From assembly GCA_017446685.1 (NCBI GenBank), contig JAFSQI010000035.1, forward strand, positions 1-64,000: a DNA stretch of 64,000 nt, given 5' to 3'. The notes beneath the pieces are model-generated. The model saw only the letters and a list, made by a program, of their open reading frames with translations. It searched no databases and was not told the origin of the DNA. Both the position numbers and the translations under genes were made by a program. Source of the stretch: Butyrivibrio sp. GTDB lineage: Bacteria; Bacillota; Clostridia; Lachnospirales; Lachnospiraceae. Below, one piece after another: positions 9,232 through 17,848 of this stretch; position 1 is the stretch's first letter, and every line of letters starts with the position of its first letter.

Positions 9232-10851
9232 ATGTATAACATAAATCCAATAACAAAACTTGATTATCCCGATCCCGACGTGATCAGAGTAGATGACACT
9301 TACTATATGGTCAGCACAACCATGTATTTTATGCCAGGATGCGAGATTCTTCGTTCATATGATCTCATAAACTGGGAACATGCTGCGTTTGTATATAACA
9401 GGCTCGACAGCACTCCTGCCCAAAAACTCTCCGGGAAAGAAAATATTTACGGTCAGGGCATGTGGGCTGCAAGTCTTCGTTATCATGACGGAATTTTTTA
9501 TATTGTTTTTGTAGCAAATGACACTCACAAGACCTATCTTTATACTGCAAGCGATATTAACGGTCCATGGGAAAAGAGCGAAATTCCGGGATTTTACCAC
9601 GATAATTCCGTTCTTTTTGATGATGACGGAAAAATATATATTGTATACGGTAATACAGAAATTCATATCACAGAACTTTGCATTGAAAAAAATTCTTCGT
9701 CCAATTTAACTCTAAAGCCAAAGGAAAACGGTCTTGATAAAGTAATAATATCTGATTCCTCAGAGCATTATTTAGGTTACGAAGGAGCACATTTTTACAA
9801 GATCGACGGAAAATACTACATCTTTTTTATCCATATGCCCAAATCAACAGGCAAAAGAACAGAAAGCTGTTTTGTATCCGACAGGCCTGAAGGACCATAC
9901 TACGGAAAAGATATCTGCGATGATTCAAGAAACTACAGAGGAAGCGGTGTTGCACAGGGCGGCATAGTTATGTCCCCGGATAAAAAATGGTATTCAATAA
10001 TGTTTCAGGACAGCGGCGCAGTAGGCAGGATTCCAGTTCTTTCGCCTGTCGCATTTAAAGAAATCACTTTAAAAGAGCTGTCTTTCAACGCTCCCGATAC
10101 TAAGGTTTTATTTCCTGAAATAGGTAACAACGGCATAATTCCCGAAGACTTTTACATCCGGCCCTTAAAAGAAAATTACAAATACGCGCCACTTGCAGAT
10201 AGTGATGATTTTCATTCCGAACTAAAAAACTGCTGGCAGTTTAACCATGAGCCAGACTTTACATTACTTTCACATGACAAATCCGCCGGCACTCTGACTA
10301 TAAAAACAGACAAGATTTCAACCAATCTTGTACAGGCAAAAAATACAATAACGCAGAGAACTCTTTTTCCTTCCTGTGCTGCTTCTGTTCACCTTGATGC
10401 ATCCGATATTTCTGAAGGTGATTATGCGGGATTATGTATTTTGCAGAGCTGTTACGGATTTATAGGTGTGACCAAAAAAGACGACAGATTTTTCCTCGTT
10501 ATGGCGAACAGAACTATTGACACTCCCGGTATCTGGGGTGAAAGACACGACGATCTTCCTTGCAATGAAATCTCAAGTATGGAGCTTGGTTCACCCGAAA
10601 TTACCCTGCGGGCTGATGTTATGTTTGCGCCTGAACTTAGCAATGTAAAAAACAATTTTCTCCCGCAAAGCGAAGACTGCGTACAGTTTTCTTATAAACT
10701 AAAAAGCGATGACATTTTTACTTTATTCGGCTCTGTTCATAAGCTTAAATTTAAACTTGATCATTTTACAGGGGCTCGTTTTGGACTGTTTAATTTCAGC
10801 ACAAAAAAAGCCGGAGGAAGTGCAACTTTCTCCGACTTTAAATACATGTAA
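9232..10851 (+). CDS. GH43 beta-xylosidase / alpha-arabinofuranosidase, intracellular
   Basis: 539 residues. The N-terminal five-bladed propeller has the three GH43 catalytic positions: the base Asp in YPDPDV (D14), the pKa-modulating Asp in HDNSVLFDDDG (about 124), and the acid Glu in YEGAHFYK (about 184). The motif GMWAASLRYHDG is typical of the subfamily 12-like enzymes. The C-terminal ~220 residues match the GH43-associated concanavalin-like beta-sandwich. There is no signal peptide, so it should act in the cytoplasm on imported xylo- or arabino-oligosaccharides. Start: ATG 9232 with AAGGAG seven bases upstream. It converges with the GH13_18 gene with only 2 nt between stops and no terminator. 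Xylosidase versus arabinofuranosidase cannot be decided here. Confidence 0.9.
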   Translation: MYNINPITKLDYPDPDVIRVDDTYYMVSTTMYFMPGCEILRSYDLINWEHAAFVYNRLDSTPAQKLSGKENIYGQGMWAASLRYHDGIFYIVFVANDTHKTYLYTASDINGPWEKSEIPGFYHDNSVLFDDDGKIYIVYGNTEIHITELCIEKNSSSNLTLKPKENGLDKVIISDSSEHYLGYEGAHFYKIDGKYYIFFIHMPKSTGKRTESCFVSDRPEGPYYGKDICDDSRNYRGSGVAQGGIVMSPDKKWYSIMFQDSGAVGRIPVLSPVAFKEITLKELSFNAPDTKVLFPEIGNNGIIPEDFYIRPLKENYKYAPLADSDDFHSELKNCWQFNHEPDFTLLSHDKSAGTLTIKTDKISTNLVQAKNTITQRTLFPSCAASVHLDASDISEGDYAGLCILQSCYGFIGVTKKDDRFFLVMANRTIDTPGIWGERHDDLPCNEISSMELGSPEITLRADVMFAPELSNVKNNFLPQSEDCVQFSYKLKSDDIFTLFGSVHKLKFKLDHFTGARFGLFNFSTKKAGGSATFSDFKYM

Positions 10852-10853
10852 TG

Positions 10854-12512
10854 TTATTTTATTGTAAATGAATAGTCACTAAAGTCTGCATCAAGCGTAG
10901 CAGTATTTGAACCATTGGTCCATGTAAAGCTCATTTTGCTGCCATCACATTTAACATCAAGTGATGCCCCAAATCCAAATGCAGGATTTGTATTTCTGAA
11001 TCTGAGCAGATCGAGCTGCTTCTTCACAACATCTTTTTCAAGGGCACTTTCAATATCTGCCTTTGAAAGATTTGTTCTGTTAATTTCCTTGTGACCGCCT
11101 GCTCCTGCGCGCTTAACTGCCTCATGATCGTTCTTTCCTGCAAAAAGATCAAGATACCATATCTGAGGCTTACCAGGCATAAACATCTGAAGCGCTCTGG
11201 CAAAAAGCATCTTCTTGTCATCTTCACCAAGTGCACTGTAATATGTTGCATTAACCTGATAATACATATTCTTTGCACCGTGAAGATCCTTGACATATCC
11301 GCCTCTTCCAACGATAGTCTGAATCATCTCTTCAATGTCTTCATCTGAGAGGATTCCCTTAAGGTCAAGAAGCGGGATACCATCATGACAACCAAGCATA
11401 TTTACAACTCTGATGTTCTTTTCCTGAAGCTCTTTTGCCCAGTTCATGAGAACTTCGCCATTCTTGTGCTCTATAGCATAGATCAATAGTCCAGGAAGGA
11501 AGAAATCGTAAGTCATGTAGCCCTTTTCGGCAACTGTCTCGTAAATCTTTTCCTTATAGCTTGCATGTATTTCAGGTAAAAGAGATACACCAAACTCATC
11601 CGCAAGCTTCTTAACCTTTTCAAGTACATCCCATGTGTCAGGCTCATTTAAGAAATTCTTCTTGCCCGGCTCCTTAGGTGCATAGGCAAACGCATCAAGA
11701 CGAACAATTCTTGCGCCGTAACCTGAAAGGCTCTTTAATGTATTTCTGTAATGCTCCCAAACAAGATCGGACTTGATGTTCAGATCCATCTGTCCAAGAT
11801 ATCTTCTTCCTGATTCAAGAAGTTCTACAACCTGATTCTTGTATTTTTCATATCCGGTAAAATCAATCTCTGCCGGTTTTTTACCTGCATCAAGCTCTGC
11901 GCAGACTTTTTTAGACAATCTATCAGCCGCAAGATACTGAATTTCCATCTTATCCATTAAATCCTGCGCATCAGGACGCTTATACTGAACCTCCTGATAG
12001 AATGTGTTCCAATAAGGTACATCTTTTCCGTCAGGCATTCTTACCATAAGTATCGGAAGTCCGGGCTTTCTGAAAAACATGTCCTTAATATATTCAGGAG
12101 AAGGCTGTATATACCCTTCTTCAGTCATTTCACCGCACCCTTCCCAGAACTTATTCCAGTTGATGAAAAAGTCTGCATATTTTGACTTTTCACCGTTTTT
12201 TATAAGATCCTGGAACTGTGGAGAAAGAACTGATGCATGATTGAGAATAAAATCGAGCTTTAAATCAATACCCAGATTCTGTAGGTCAGAAATATCTTTT
12301 GCATCAGCCAGTTCTTCGTTGATGTTATAGTCTATAACAGAAAATCCCCTGTCAAGATCAGTATTAAAAATACTTGGAAGAATATAAAATGACTGGAAAA
12401 CATCCTTAAATTCACTCTTTTTTAAAACATCAACTATATCAGACAAACGCCCGCCCATACTGTCAGGATAGGCATTTAGCATAGGTCCGTTATCAACATA
12501 TTTTGTACTCAT
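10854..12512 (-). CDS. gtfA: GH13_18 phosphorylase (sucrose phosphorylase-like)
   Basis: 552 residues from ATG 12512; a TTG one codon upstream is possible, but GAGGAG spacing favours the ATG. Family GH13_18: nucleophile Asp in RLDAFAYAP, acid/base Glu in LLPEIHAS, stabiliser in MLGCHDGI. These enzymes split an alpha-glucoside with phosphate, giving glucose 1-phosphate. The C-terminal loop reads GGHKEINRTN where classical sucrose phosphorylases have a DINRHY-type sequence, so the acceptor (fructose, fructose 6-phosphate, glycerate or other) is uncertain. It is the second gene after a P-loop kinase (72-bp gap) and lies near a LacI regulator and a sugar ABC transporter. A small hairpin (12527-12543) precedes its ribosome binding site. 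Confidence 0.85.
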   Translation of the reverse strand: MSTKYVDNGPMLNAYPDSMGGRLSDIVDVLKKSEFKDVFQSFYILPSIFNTDLDRGFSVIDYNINEELADAKDISDLQNLGIDLKLDFILNHASVLSPQFQDLIKNGEKSKYADFFINWNKFWEGCGEMTEEGYIQPSPEYIKDMFFRKPGLPILMVRMPDGKDVPYWNTFYQEVQYKRPDAQDLMDKMEIQYLAADRLSKKVCAELDAGKKPAEIDFTGYEKYKNQVVELLESGRRYLGQMDLNIKSDLVWEHYRNTLKSLSGYGARIVRLDAFAYAPKEPGKKNFLNEPDTWDVLEKVKKLADEFGVSLLPEIHASYKEKIYETVAEKGYMTYDFFLPGLLIYAIEHKNGEVLMNWAKELQEKNIRVVNMLGCHDGIPLLDLKGILSDEDIEEMIQTIVGRGGYVKDLHGAKNMYYQVNATYYSALGEDDKKMLFARALQMFMPGKPQIWYLDLFAGKNDHEAVKRAGAGGHKEINRTNLSKADIESALEKDVVKKQLDLLRFRNTNPAFGFGASLDVKCDGSKMSFTWTNGSNTATLDADFSDYSFTIK

Positions 12513-12583
12513 CAAAACTCCTCATTTTCAGCAAATAGCTGAATATCAATCAAATTAAAATGTATTTTTATAAGCTCTTTTAA

Positions 12584-13564
12584 TCACATGTTATAAAGCT
12601 TTTTAAATCCTTCATAATCAATGATCTCGCCAGCTTTGGTAATTATGATCTTTGCCTTATGAGCCTGTGCCACAAGTTTATTCTGCTCAAGTTCAAGAAC
12701 CATCATTGTGAACGGACTATCAAGCTTTCCATCTCTGTTACGTGATCTTCTGTGCTCAAGAGTCTCCTGCGGAGTACTGTTTAAAAGAACCGGAATATCA
12801 ACCTGTGACATATAATCGCTGTTTCCATGTGTCCACTCAACGATAAGAACATTCTTATTGGACATATCAACTTCATCATACCAAAGTGATACTTCATCTC
12901 TTCCCATTCTCTTAAGATAAAGCTTGTCAGCACCATCCTTGAATGCTTTCATTATCTGGTCAACCTCGGCAAAATCTGTTTCAGCCGGTGTTCCAAGATA
13001 ATTATCAAGAGCTTTTCTTCCACCTTCAATATACGCTTTATACCAAGCATCGCTTTCTGCATGTGCAGCATTAGCATCATCTTCACTTTTCTGCCATTCC
13101 TGTACCTTTTTGAAATTTTCAGGATTCATGACACCTGCGTCAACCATTCCTCTGATTCCGCCTTCTCTAAATACATGAAGTCTCTCAGCGTCATTGTACA
13201 TAGGGATACGATGAGGATAGTTATCTCCTGACATTGTGTAGCTTCCGATTCCAGCCTGCTCAAGCATGTACGAAAGAATTGAAGCAATCTCGGACTTACC
13301 TACACCTGAACCTCCGCATACAGCAATAACTGCACGGCTATAAGGATTTGCACTTATTTTTTCCTGAAGTTCTTTTACCAGATTAGGGAAAATAGTTCTT
13401 GCCTTTGCAATATGGCTCTCACCGATTTCAATCTTATCTCCTGGCATATCTCCATGAGGAATATCACTCTTAATCTCAATTCCCTCTACTACGCCAACAG
13501 CTTTTGAAAGCTTATCCTTTACTGATTCTGCGTCAAAAGATATTTTTTCATAACTTGTGTTCAT
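12584..13564 (-). CDS. P-loop kinase of uridine-kinase/phosphoribulokinase type, substrate unknown
   Basis: 326 residues. A Walker A motif GGSGVGKS is at residues 84-91 after an ~80-residue N-terminal extension. SGDNYPHRIP follows, as in uridine-kinase-like enzymes where this Asp contacts the substrate. A Walker B-like strand VLIVEWTHG and an arginine-rich HRRSRNRDGK segment follow, consistent with a small-molecule kinase. It is first in an operon with the GH13_18 phosphorylase. A plausible job is to phosphorylate the sugar or acid released by phosphorolysis, such as fructose or glycerate; this is inference. Start ATG 13564 with ACAGGAG upstream. I do not recognise a named family member. Confidence 0.7.
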   Translation of the reverse strand: MNTSYEKISFDAESVKDKLSKAVGVVEGIEIKSDIPHGDMPGDKIEIGESHIAKARTIFPNLVKELQEKISANPYSRAVIAVCGGSGVGKSEIASILSYMLEQAGIGSYTMSGDNYPHRIPMYNDAERLHVFREGGIRGMVDAGVMNPENFKKVQEWQKSEDDANAAHAESDAWYKAYIEGGRKALDNYLGTPAETDFAEVDQIMKAFKDGADKLYLKRMGRDEVSLWYDEVDMSNKNVLIVEWTHGNSDYMSQVDIPVLLNSTPQETLEHRRSRNRDGKLDSPFTMMVLELEQNKLVAQAHKAKIIITKAGEIIDYEGFKKLYNM

Positions 13565-13879
13565 TTTATTCTCCTGTATTCCTATTCATTTGTAATATGT
13601 GTGTACCGAAATGAGCATTAGCTGTAAAAAGATATGACAAAAATACATCTCTGTTTTGCTACAGCTATGCGTGAAAAATTGCATAAATATGAACCGCCAA
13701 GTTCGCATTATTAACAATTTGCGATATGAAAGCATATATTTTTTGTATATATGCAAAGAAATTTTTGACAACTTATGTTTCACATGTTATTTTGAGACAT
13801 ATAAGGCGCGTTCCAAAATAGCATTTGTTGAACACAAGATACTATAACTTTTTTCCTTTGTAAAGTCCAAATTTTTAAA
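13565..13879. other. Divergent regulatory region between kinase-gtfA and lacI
   Basis: 315 bp without a gene. It holds a consensus rightward promoter for lacI (13765-13793) and the decamer GAACCGCCAA (13691-13700), which recurs at 15310-15319 beside the transporter operator. No TTNTGCGCANAA operator is present here. I could not assign a clear leftward promoter. Short reading frames on both strands lack ribosome binding sites. Confidence 0.6.
13765..13793 (+). promoter_or_regulatory. lacI promoter
   Basis: TTGACA at 13765-13770, a 17-bp spacer, and TATTTT at 13788-13793 with an upstream TG (TGTTATTTT). The predicted start near 13800 leaves a leader of about 80 nt. The lacI start codon lacks a recognisable Shine-Dalgarno sequence, so translation may be weak. 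Confidence 0.7.
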
Positions 13880-14893
13880 ATGATAACAATTAAAGAGATT
13901 GCAAAACAACTAAATATGAGTACCACGACAGTTTCCAACGTTATTCATGGAAAAACCGGTGAAGTATCCGATGAGACCAAGAAAAAAGTCCAGGATTTTT
14001 TGAAAAAAGTTGATTACGTGCCAAATATCAGTGCCCGTAACCTTGCACAAAATGAATCCAAAATCATAGGACTTGCATTAAAAGCCAGAGCTGATAAATA
14101 TGAAAATCTCATAATGGATCCTTTCGTTTCAGAACTTATAGGCGGTGTCGAAGAGACAATACGAAACGCCGGCTACTTTATGATGCTGTATATTTCAAGT
14201 GATACGTCTGAAATAATGCGACATGTCTCTACCTGGAACGTTGACGGTCTTATCCTGTTCGGTATGCTGAATGATGACGGAATAAGAGTCAGTGAAAGAT
14301 ACAAAAAACCTATAGTTTGCATTGACACATACAGTATTGAGGGGTTAAAACATTTTACCAATATAGGATTGGATGACGCCAAAGGCACCTATGACATAGT
14401 GAATTACCTGATTACACAAGGGCATAAAAAAATTGCGTTTATATCAGATAACTCCAACGGTGTCGACTTGGCAAGATTAAATGGTTTTAAACTTGCGCTT
14501 TCCGACGCAGGGATTAAATATAAGAATTCCAATTTTTTAAAAATTCGTCCAAGAGCAGATGAGATTGAATCAAGTCTCGAAGAAATATGTGAGAAATTAA
14601 AGAATTTCACTGCGGTATTCTGTGTTTCAGATCTATATGCCGTAACACTTATCGCCGCACTGGAGGACAGGGGCATTGCTGTTCCTGATGACATTTCAGT
14701 AGTAGGCTTTGATGATAACATGCTTGGAAAACTCCACCGTCCTGCCCTTACTACTGTTCATCAGGACGTAAAAGCAAAAGGTGTAATGGCAGCCTCAACA
14801 CTGCTAAAGCAACTGCGCGGCGAGAAAACCCCAAATCAGATACAACTTCCGACTCATCTCGTAATACGCGATACTGTCAAAAAGATCAATTAA
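13880..14893 (+). CDS. LacI-family transcriptional regulator of the sugar locus
   Basis: 337 residues. The N-terminal LacI helix-turn-helix (TIKEIAKQLNMSTTTVSNVI, with hinge NISARNLAQN) is followed by a periplasmic-binding-protein-like sensor domain with family-typical blocks such as ISVVGFDDNMLGKLHRPALTT. Its neighbours are a kinase-phosphorylase operon transcribed away from it and an ABC transporter downstream. The likely operators are the three TGCGCA-centred sites at 15048-15310. The inducer is probably the transported glucoside or a breakdown product. Start ATG 13880 fits the LacI N-terminus, although no ribosome binding site is seen. Confidence 0.9.
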   Translation: MITIKEIAKQLNMSTTTVSNVIHGKTGEVSDETKKKVQDFLKKVDYVPNISARNLAQNESKIIGLALKARADKYENLIMDPFVSELIGGVEETIRNAGYFMMLYISSDTSEIMRHVSTWNVDGLILFGMLNDDGIRVSERYKKPIVCIDTYSIEGLKHFTNIGLDDAKGTYDIVNYLITQGHKKIAFISDNSNGVDLARLNGFKLALSDAGIKYKNSNFLKIRPRADEIESSLEEICEKLKNFTAVFCVSDLYAVTLIAALEDRGIAVPDDISVVGFDDNMLGKLHRPALTTVHQDVKAKGVMAASTLLKQLRGEKTPNQIQLPTHLVIRDTVKKIN

Positions 14894-14900
14894 ATAAAAA

Positions 14901-14964
14901 AGAATGTCGCTTGCGACATTCTCGCGCGAGGCGCGGATGCTTTAGCATCATTTTCATCTCGCGC
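14901..14964 (+). ncRNA. Structured GC-rich 3' untranslated region of lacI
   Basis: Two strong stems follow the lacI stop. The first is AGAATGTCGC at 14901-14910 with its exact complement at 14913-14922. The second has GCGCGAG at 14924-14930 pairing with CTCGCGC at 14958-14964 and encloses GATGC-TTTA-GCATC. A palindrome GATGCGCATC lies just after. The GC content is far above the flanking AT-rich DNA. It could protect the mRNA end or be a small RNA; no known family is recognised. Confidence 0.4.
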
Positions 14965-14984
14965 CGATGCGCATCCATAAAGAA

Positions 14985-15018
14985 ACGTGCACAGCCAATA
15001 GTGCGCGTTTTTTTGTTT
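14985..15018 (+). terminator. Intrinsic terminator after lacI
   Basis: ACGTGCAC (14985-14992) pairs with GTGCGCGT (15001-15008) through one wobble pair, followed by TTTTTTTG and more T. This is the final and clearest terminator after lacI. Confidence 0.8.
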
Positions 15019-15047
15019 TTCTAATTTTCTATCAATTTTCAACATAA

Positions 15048-15059
15048 TAATGCGCAAAA
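15048..15059. promoter_or_regulatory. LacI-type operator, site A (imperfect)
   Basis: TAATGCGCAAAA shares the TGCGCA centre of the other two sites. It lies 55 bp upstream of the site at 15095, between the lacI terminator and the transporter promoter. Confidence 0.45.
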
Positions 15060-15094
15060 TACATTCATTTTGTTGTGCAACATTTTATCACTTA

Positions 15095-15110
15095 CCTTTT
15101 GCGCATAAGT
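15095..15110. promoter_or_regulatory. LacI-type operator, site B
   Basis: CCTTTTGCGCATAAGT is the exact reverse complement of site C at 15295-15310. The core TTTTGCGCATAA fits a TTNTGCGCANAA palindrome. The spacing to site C is exactly 200 bp, suitable for looping by a tetrameric repressor. Confidence 0.65.
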
Positions 15111-15251
15111 CACTAATATAATACTTTATTTCGATATTTTATCATTTCTTTTTAATATTTTAACAAAAAAATAATAGTCTATTTTTTCCCTTAACCATGC
15201 TGTTTTCAGCTATTTTCAGCACTTCCTTCCAAGAAAAATACAAAAAAATCC

Positions 15252-15280
15252 TTGAAAATGTGTACATTATGTGATATTTT
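15252..15280 (+). promoter_or_regulatory. Promoter of the sugar ABC transporter operon
   Basis: TTGAAA at 15252-15257, a 17-bp spacer and TATTTT at 15275-15280 with an extended TGA. The predicted start is near 15287, so operator C lies at about +8 to +24. Confidence 0.65.
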
Positions 15281-15294
15281 GAATTTAGCGTACA

Positions 15295-15310
15295 ACTTAT
15301 GCGCAAAAGG
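15295..15310. promoter_or_regulatory. LacI-type operator, site C
   Basis: ACTTATGCGCAAAAGG lies just downstream of the predicted transcription start, a classic repression position. It is the exact inverted copy of site B. The decamer GAACCGCCAA follows at 15310-15319. Confidence 0.65.
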
Positions 15311-15362
15311 AACCGCCAAAAAATAAATATGTTATGGCAAAATGCACAAAGGAGGGTAACAA

Positions 15363-16688
15363 ATGAAAAAGAAACTCATGTCAGTTCTTCTTGCAGGTAC
15401 AATGGTAGCTTCACTTGCAGCCTGCGGATCAACAGCTACTGACACAACAACATCTGACACAAACACAAACACTGAGACAACTACTACTGAAACTCAGACT
15501 TCTGACGCCGGCACTACTTCCGGAACACAGGAAGCTGTTCGTCTCCTTAACGGAAAGCCTGAAATCAACGACCAGATGCAGGCTCTTGCAGCTAAGTATC
15601 TTGAAGAGACAGGTAACACTCTCATCGTTGAAACAATCGGTGGTGATACAAACGCTTCTGATGAGCTTAAGAAAATGTATCAGGCTGACAACATGCCTGA
15701 CATCTTCGTAATCGAAGCCAACCAGGCAGCTAACTGGGACGGAATGCTCGCAGACCTTGCAGGTGAGGAATGGACAGATAAGACAGGTTTTGAACTTGTT
15801 GATTCTTCTATGGGAACAATCGGATTTCCTTACACTGTAGAAGCAACTGCTCTTGGTTACAATGCAGACCTTCTTGCAAAGGCTGGCGTTGATCCTGCAT
15901 CTCTCACAAGCCCTGACGCTTGGAAGACTGCAGTTGAAACTCTTGATTCCAAGAAAGATGAGCTTGGCATCACAGCAGTATTCGGATGGTGCGCAGAGCC
16001 TACAAACCTCGGATGGTCTTCAGGAACTCACGTATTCGCTCAGTATCTTGATGCCGGACTTAAGGCTGATGACACAACATACATCGATCTTCTTAACGAT
16101 GGTGGACAGATTGATGAAGCAAGAATGAAGAACTTTGCTGAATTCATCGGAATGATGAACGAATATTCAGATCCTGCTCTTCTTATCGATGGAACATATG
16201 ACAATCAGGTTGCCGGATTCAAGGAAGGCAAATATGTATTCATCACACAGGGTAACTGGTGTGTAACTTCTCCTGAAGATGTAGATTTCGAATGCGGATT
16301 TGCTCCTTATGCATTTGAAGATGGCATTAACACAATTATCGCCGGACCACCTTCATACTGGGTAGCATATTCAAACGGTAACGTTGATGGCGCAAAAGCA
16401 TTCTTTAACTGGTGCGCAGGAGATTCAGCTCAGAACATCCTTGTAAATGATGCAGGTCTTGTATCTCCATTTGATGATTGCCAGTATGAGGCTGTTAACC
16501 CATTCTACAAGAGCATGAACAGCTACATCACAGCAGGCAACTACTCAGGATGGCACACAATGCTCAAGAAGGACGGACTTCAGAACGAGACATGTAACGT
16601 TTTTGCAGATTATGCAAAGGGCAAACTTGATGCTGATGGATTTGTATCTACAATGAAGCAGGTTATTTCAGCTTATTACGCACAGTAA
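15363..16688 (+). CDS. ABC sugar transporter substrate-binding lipoprotein
   Basis: 441 residues. The signal peptide ends in the lipobox SLAAC with acceptor Cys21, followed by a Thr/Ser-rich linker (about 22-58) and a class I sugar-binding fold like MalE/MsmE. The protein captures an oligosaccharide outside the membrane and delivers it to the two permeases encoded downstream. Codon use is strongly biased, consistent with high expression. GGAGGG lies 8 nt before ATG 15363. A hairpin after the stop probably lowers transcription into the permease genes. The sugar is not known; nearby genes point to a glucoside such as sucrose or a related compound. Confidence 0.93.
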   Translation: MKKKLMSVLLAGTMVASLAACGSTATDTTTSDTNTNTETTTTETQTSDAGTTSGTQEAVRLLNGKPEINDQMQALAAKYLEETGNTLIVETIGGDTNASDELKKMYQADNMPDIFVIEANQAANWDGMLADLAGEEWTDKTGFELVDSSMGTIGFPYTVEATALGYNADLLAKAGVDPASLTSPDAWKTAVETLDSKKDELGITAVFGWCAEPTNLGWSSGTHVFAQYLDAGLKADDTTYIDLLNDGGQIDEARMKNFAEFIGMMNEYSDPALLIDGTYDNQVAGFKEGKYVFITQGNWCVTSPEDVDFECGFAPYAFEDGINTIIAGPPSYWVAYSNGNVDGAKAFFNWCAGDSAQNILVNDAGLVSPFDDCQYEAVNPFYKSMNSYITAGNYSGWHTMLKKDGLQNETCNVFADYAKGKLDADGFVSTMKQVISAYYAQ

Positions 16689-16727
16689 TTTAACACAACG
16701 TTTATAACGCATTATTGCAAAACTTAC

Positions 16728-16751
16728 GGGCAGGGCACACATGTCCTGCCC
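16728..16751 (+). terminator. Leaky intercistronic hairpin after the binding-protein gene
   Basis: GGGCAGG (16728-16734) pairs with CCTGCCC (16745-16751) and ATTTTTAAC follows. Such partial terminators or stabilising hairpins commonly set the excess of binding protein over permease. Confidence 0.65.
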
Positions 16752-16798
16752 ATTTTTAACATTTATCTTTTATTGCCTCACGAAAGGGGGGATTACTC

Positions 16799-17848
16799 AT
16801 GAGTACTTTTTCTTCTGGGAGAAAAGCTGCATCATTTATCAGTCTCATCGCGGGAATTGTGCTTATAATTGTTGGTTTGGGATTATCTATAGCCGGTACA
16901 GGCAATGTCTATAGGGGAACAATGTTTGTATGCGGAATAATTCTGTTTTTTGTAGGTCTTTACCTCTTCCCGACACTTAAGCATCATCGCTCGATCATTA
17001 ACATTATTTTTCTTTTTCCGTTATTGTTTGCTTTTATTGTTACCGTAATCATTCCACTTATCCTTGGTATCGGATATTCTTTCACTGACTGGAACGGTAT
17101 TACCATGAAAGGTTTTGTGGGTTTCTCAAACTATACCAGAATGTTCAAGCAGCCCGCTTTCCTGTGGTCAATACTTCTTACATTCTTATTTGTAGTTTTC
17201 AACATGATTCTTGTTAACCTTATCGCTTTCCTGCTTGCTCTTTTATGCACATCAAAGATAAAAGGACTTGGATTCTTCAGAGCTGCATACTTCCTTCCGA
17301 ACCTTATCGGTGGTATCGTACTTGGTTATATATGGCAGTTCATTTTCAGTAATGTTGTTACTAAGTTCACAGGAACTTATTCAATGCTTTCGGATACAAA
17401 TACAGCGTTTATCGCTATTATCATCGTATATATCTGGCAATATGCAGGTTATATCATGCTTATCTACATCACCGGTCTTAACACAATTCCCGGAGATGTG
17501 TTGGAAGCTTCTTCAATCGATGGAGCCAACAAGCTTCAGACTCTTTTCAACATCAAGCTTCCTATGATTGCTCCTACAATCACTATTTGTACATTCCTTA
17601 CTCTTACATCCGCATTTAAACAATTCGATGTAAACCTTGCTCTTACAAACGGTAAAGGTTCTGTACAATTCCTCGGTTCATATATCGCAAACGGAACCGA
17701 AATGTTAGCACTTAACATCTACAGCACGGCTGTTATCAACAATGAATATGCTCTTGGACAGGCTAAGGCTGTTTTGTTCTTCATCATCCTTGCCATCGTA
17801 TCAATTGCCCAGGTTCGTATATCTAATAAGAGGGAGGTGGAACTATAA
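16799..17848 (+). CDS. ABC sugar permease, MalF-like
   Basis: 349 residues with two N-terminal membrane segments (about 13-34 and 39-60) followed by the six-helix permease core. The EAA loop, DVLEASSIDGANKLQTLFNI, is the contact site for the ATPase. It pairs with the MalG-like protein encoded next, whose start overlaps this stop in TAATG. AAGGGGGG precedes the start codon. The operon lacks an ATP-binding subunit, so a shared MsmK/MsiK-type ATPase encoded elsewhere is expected. Confidence 0.93.
   Translation: MSTFSSGRKAASFISLIAGIVLIIVGLGLSIAGTGNVYRGTMFVCGIILFFVGLYLFPTLKHHRSIINIIFLFPLLFAFIVTVIIPLILGIGYSFTDWNGITMKGFVGFSNYTRMFKQPAFLWSILLTFLFVVFNMILVNLIAFLLALLCTSKIKGLGFFRAAYFLPNLIGGIVLGYIWQFIFSNVVTKFTGTYSMLSDTNTAFIAIIIVYIWQYAGYIMLIYITGLNTIPGDVLEASSIDGANKLQTLFNIKLPMIAPTITICTFLTLTSAFKQFDVNLALTNGKGSVQFLGSYIANGTEMLALNIYSTAVINNEYALGQAKAVLFFIILAIVSIAQVRISNKREVEL

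Noticed and set aside
13586..13847. Short open frames on both strands between the kinase and lacI genes
   Set aside because: They lack ribosome binding sites, have AT-rich composition, and cover the lacI promoter.
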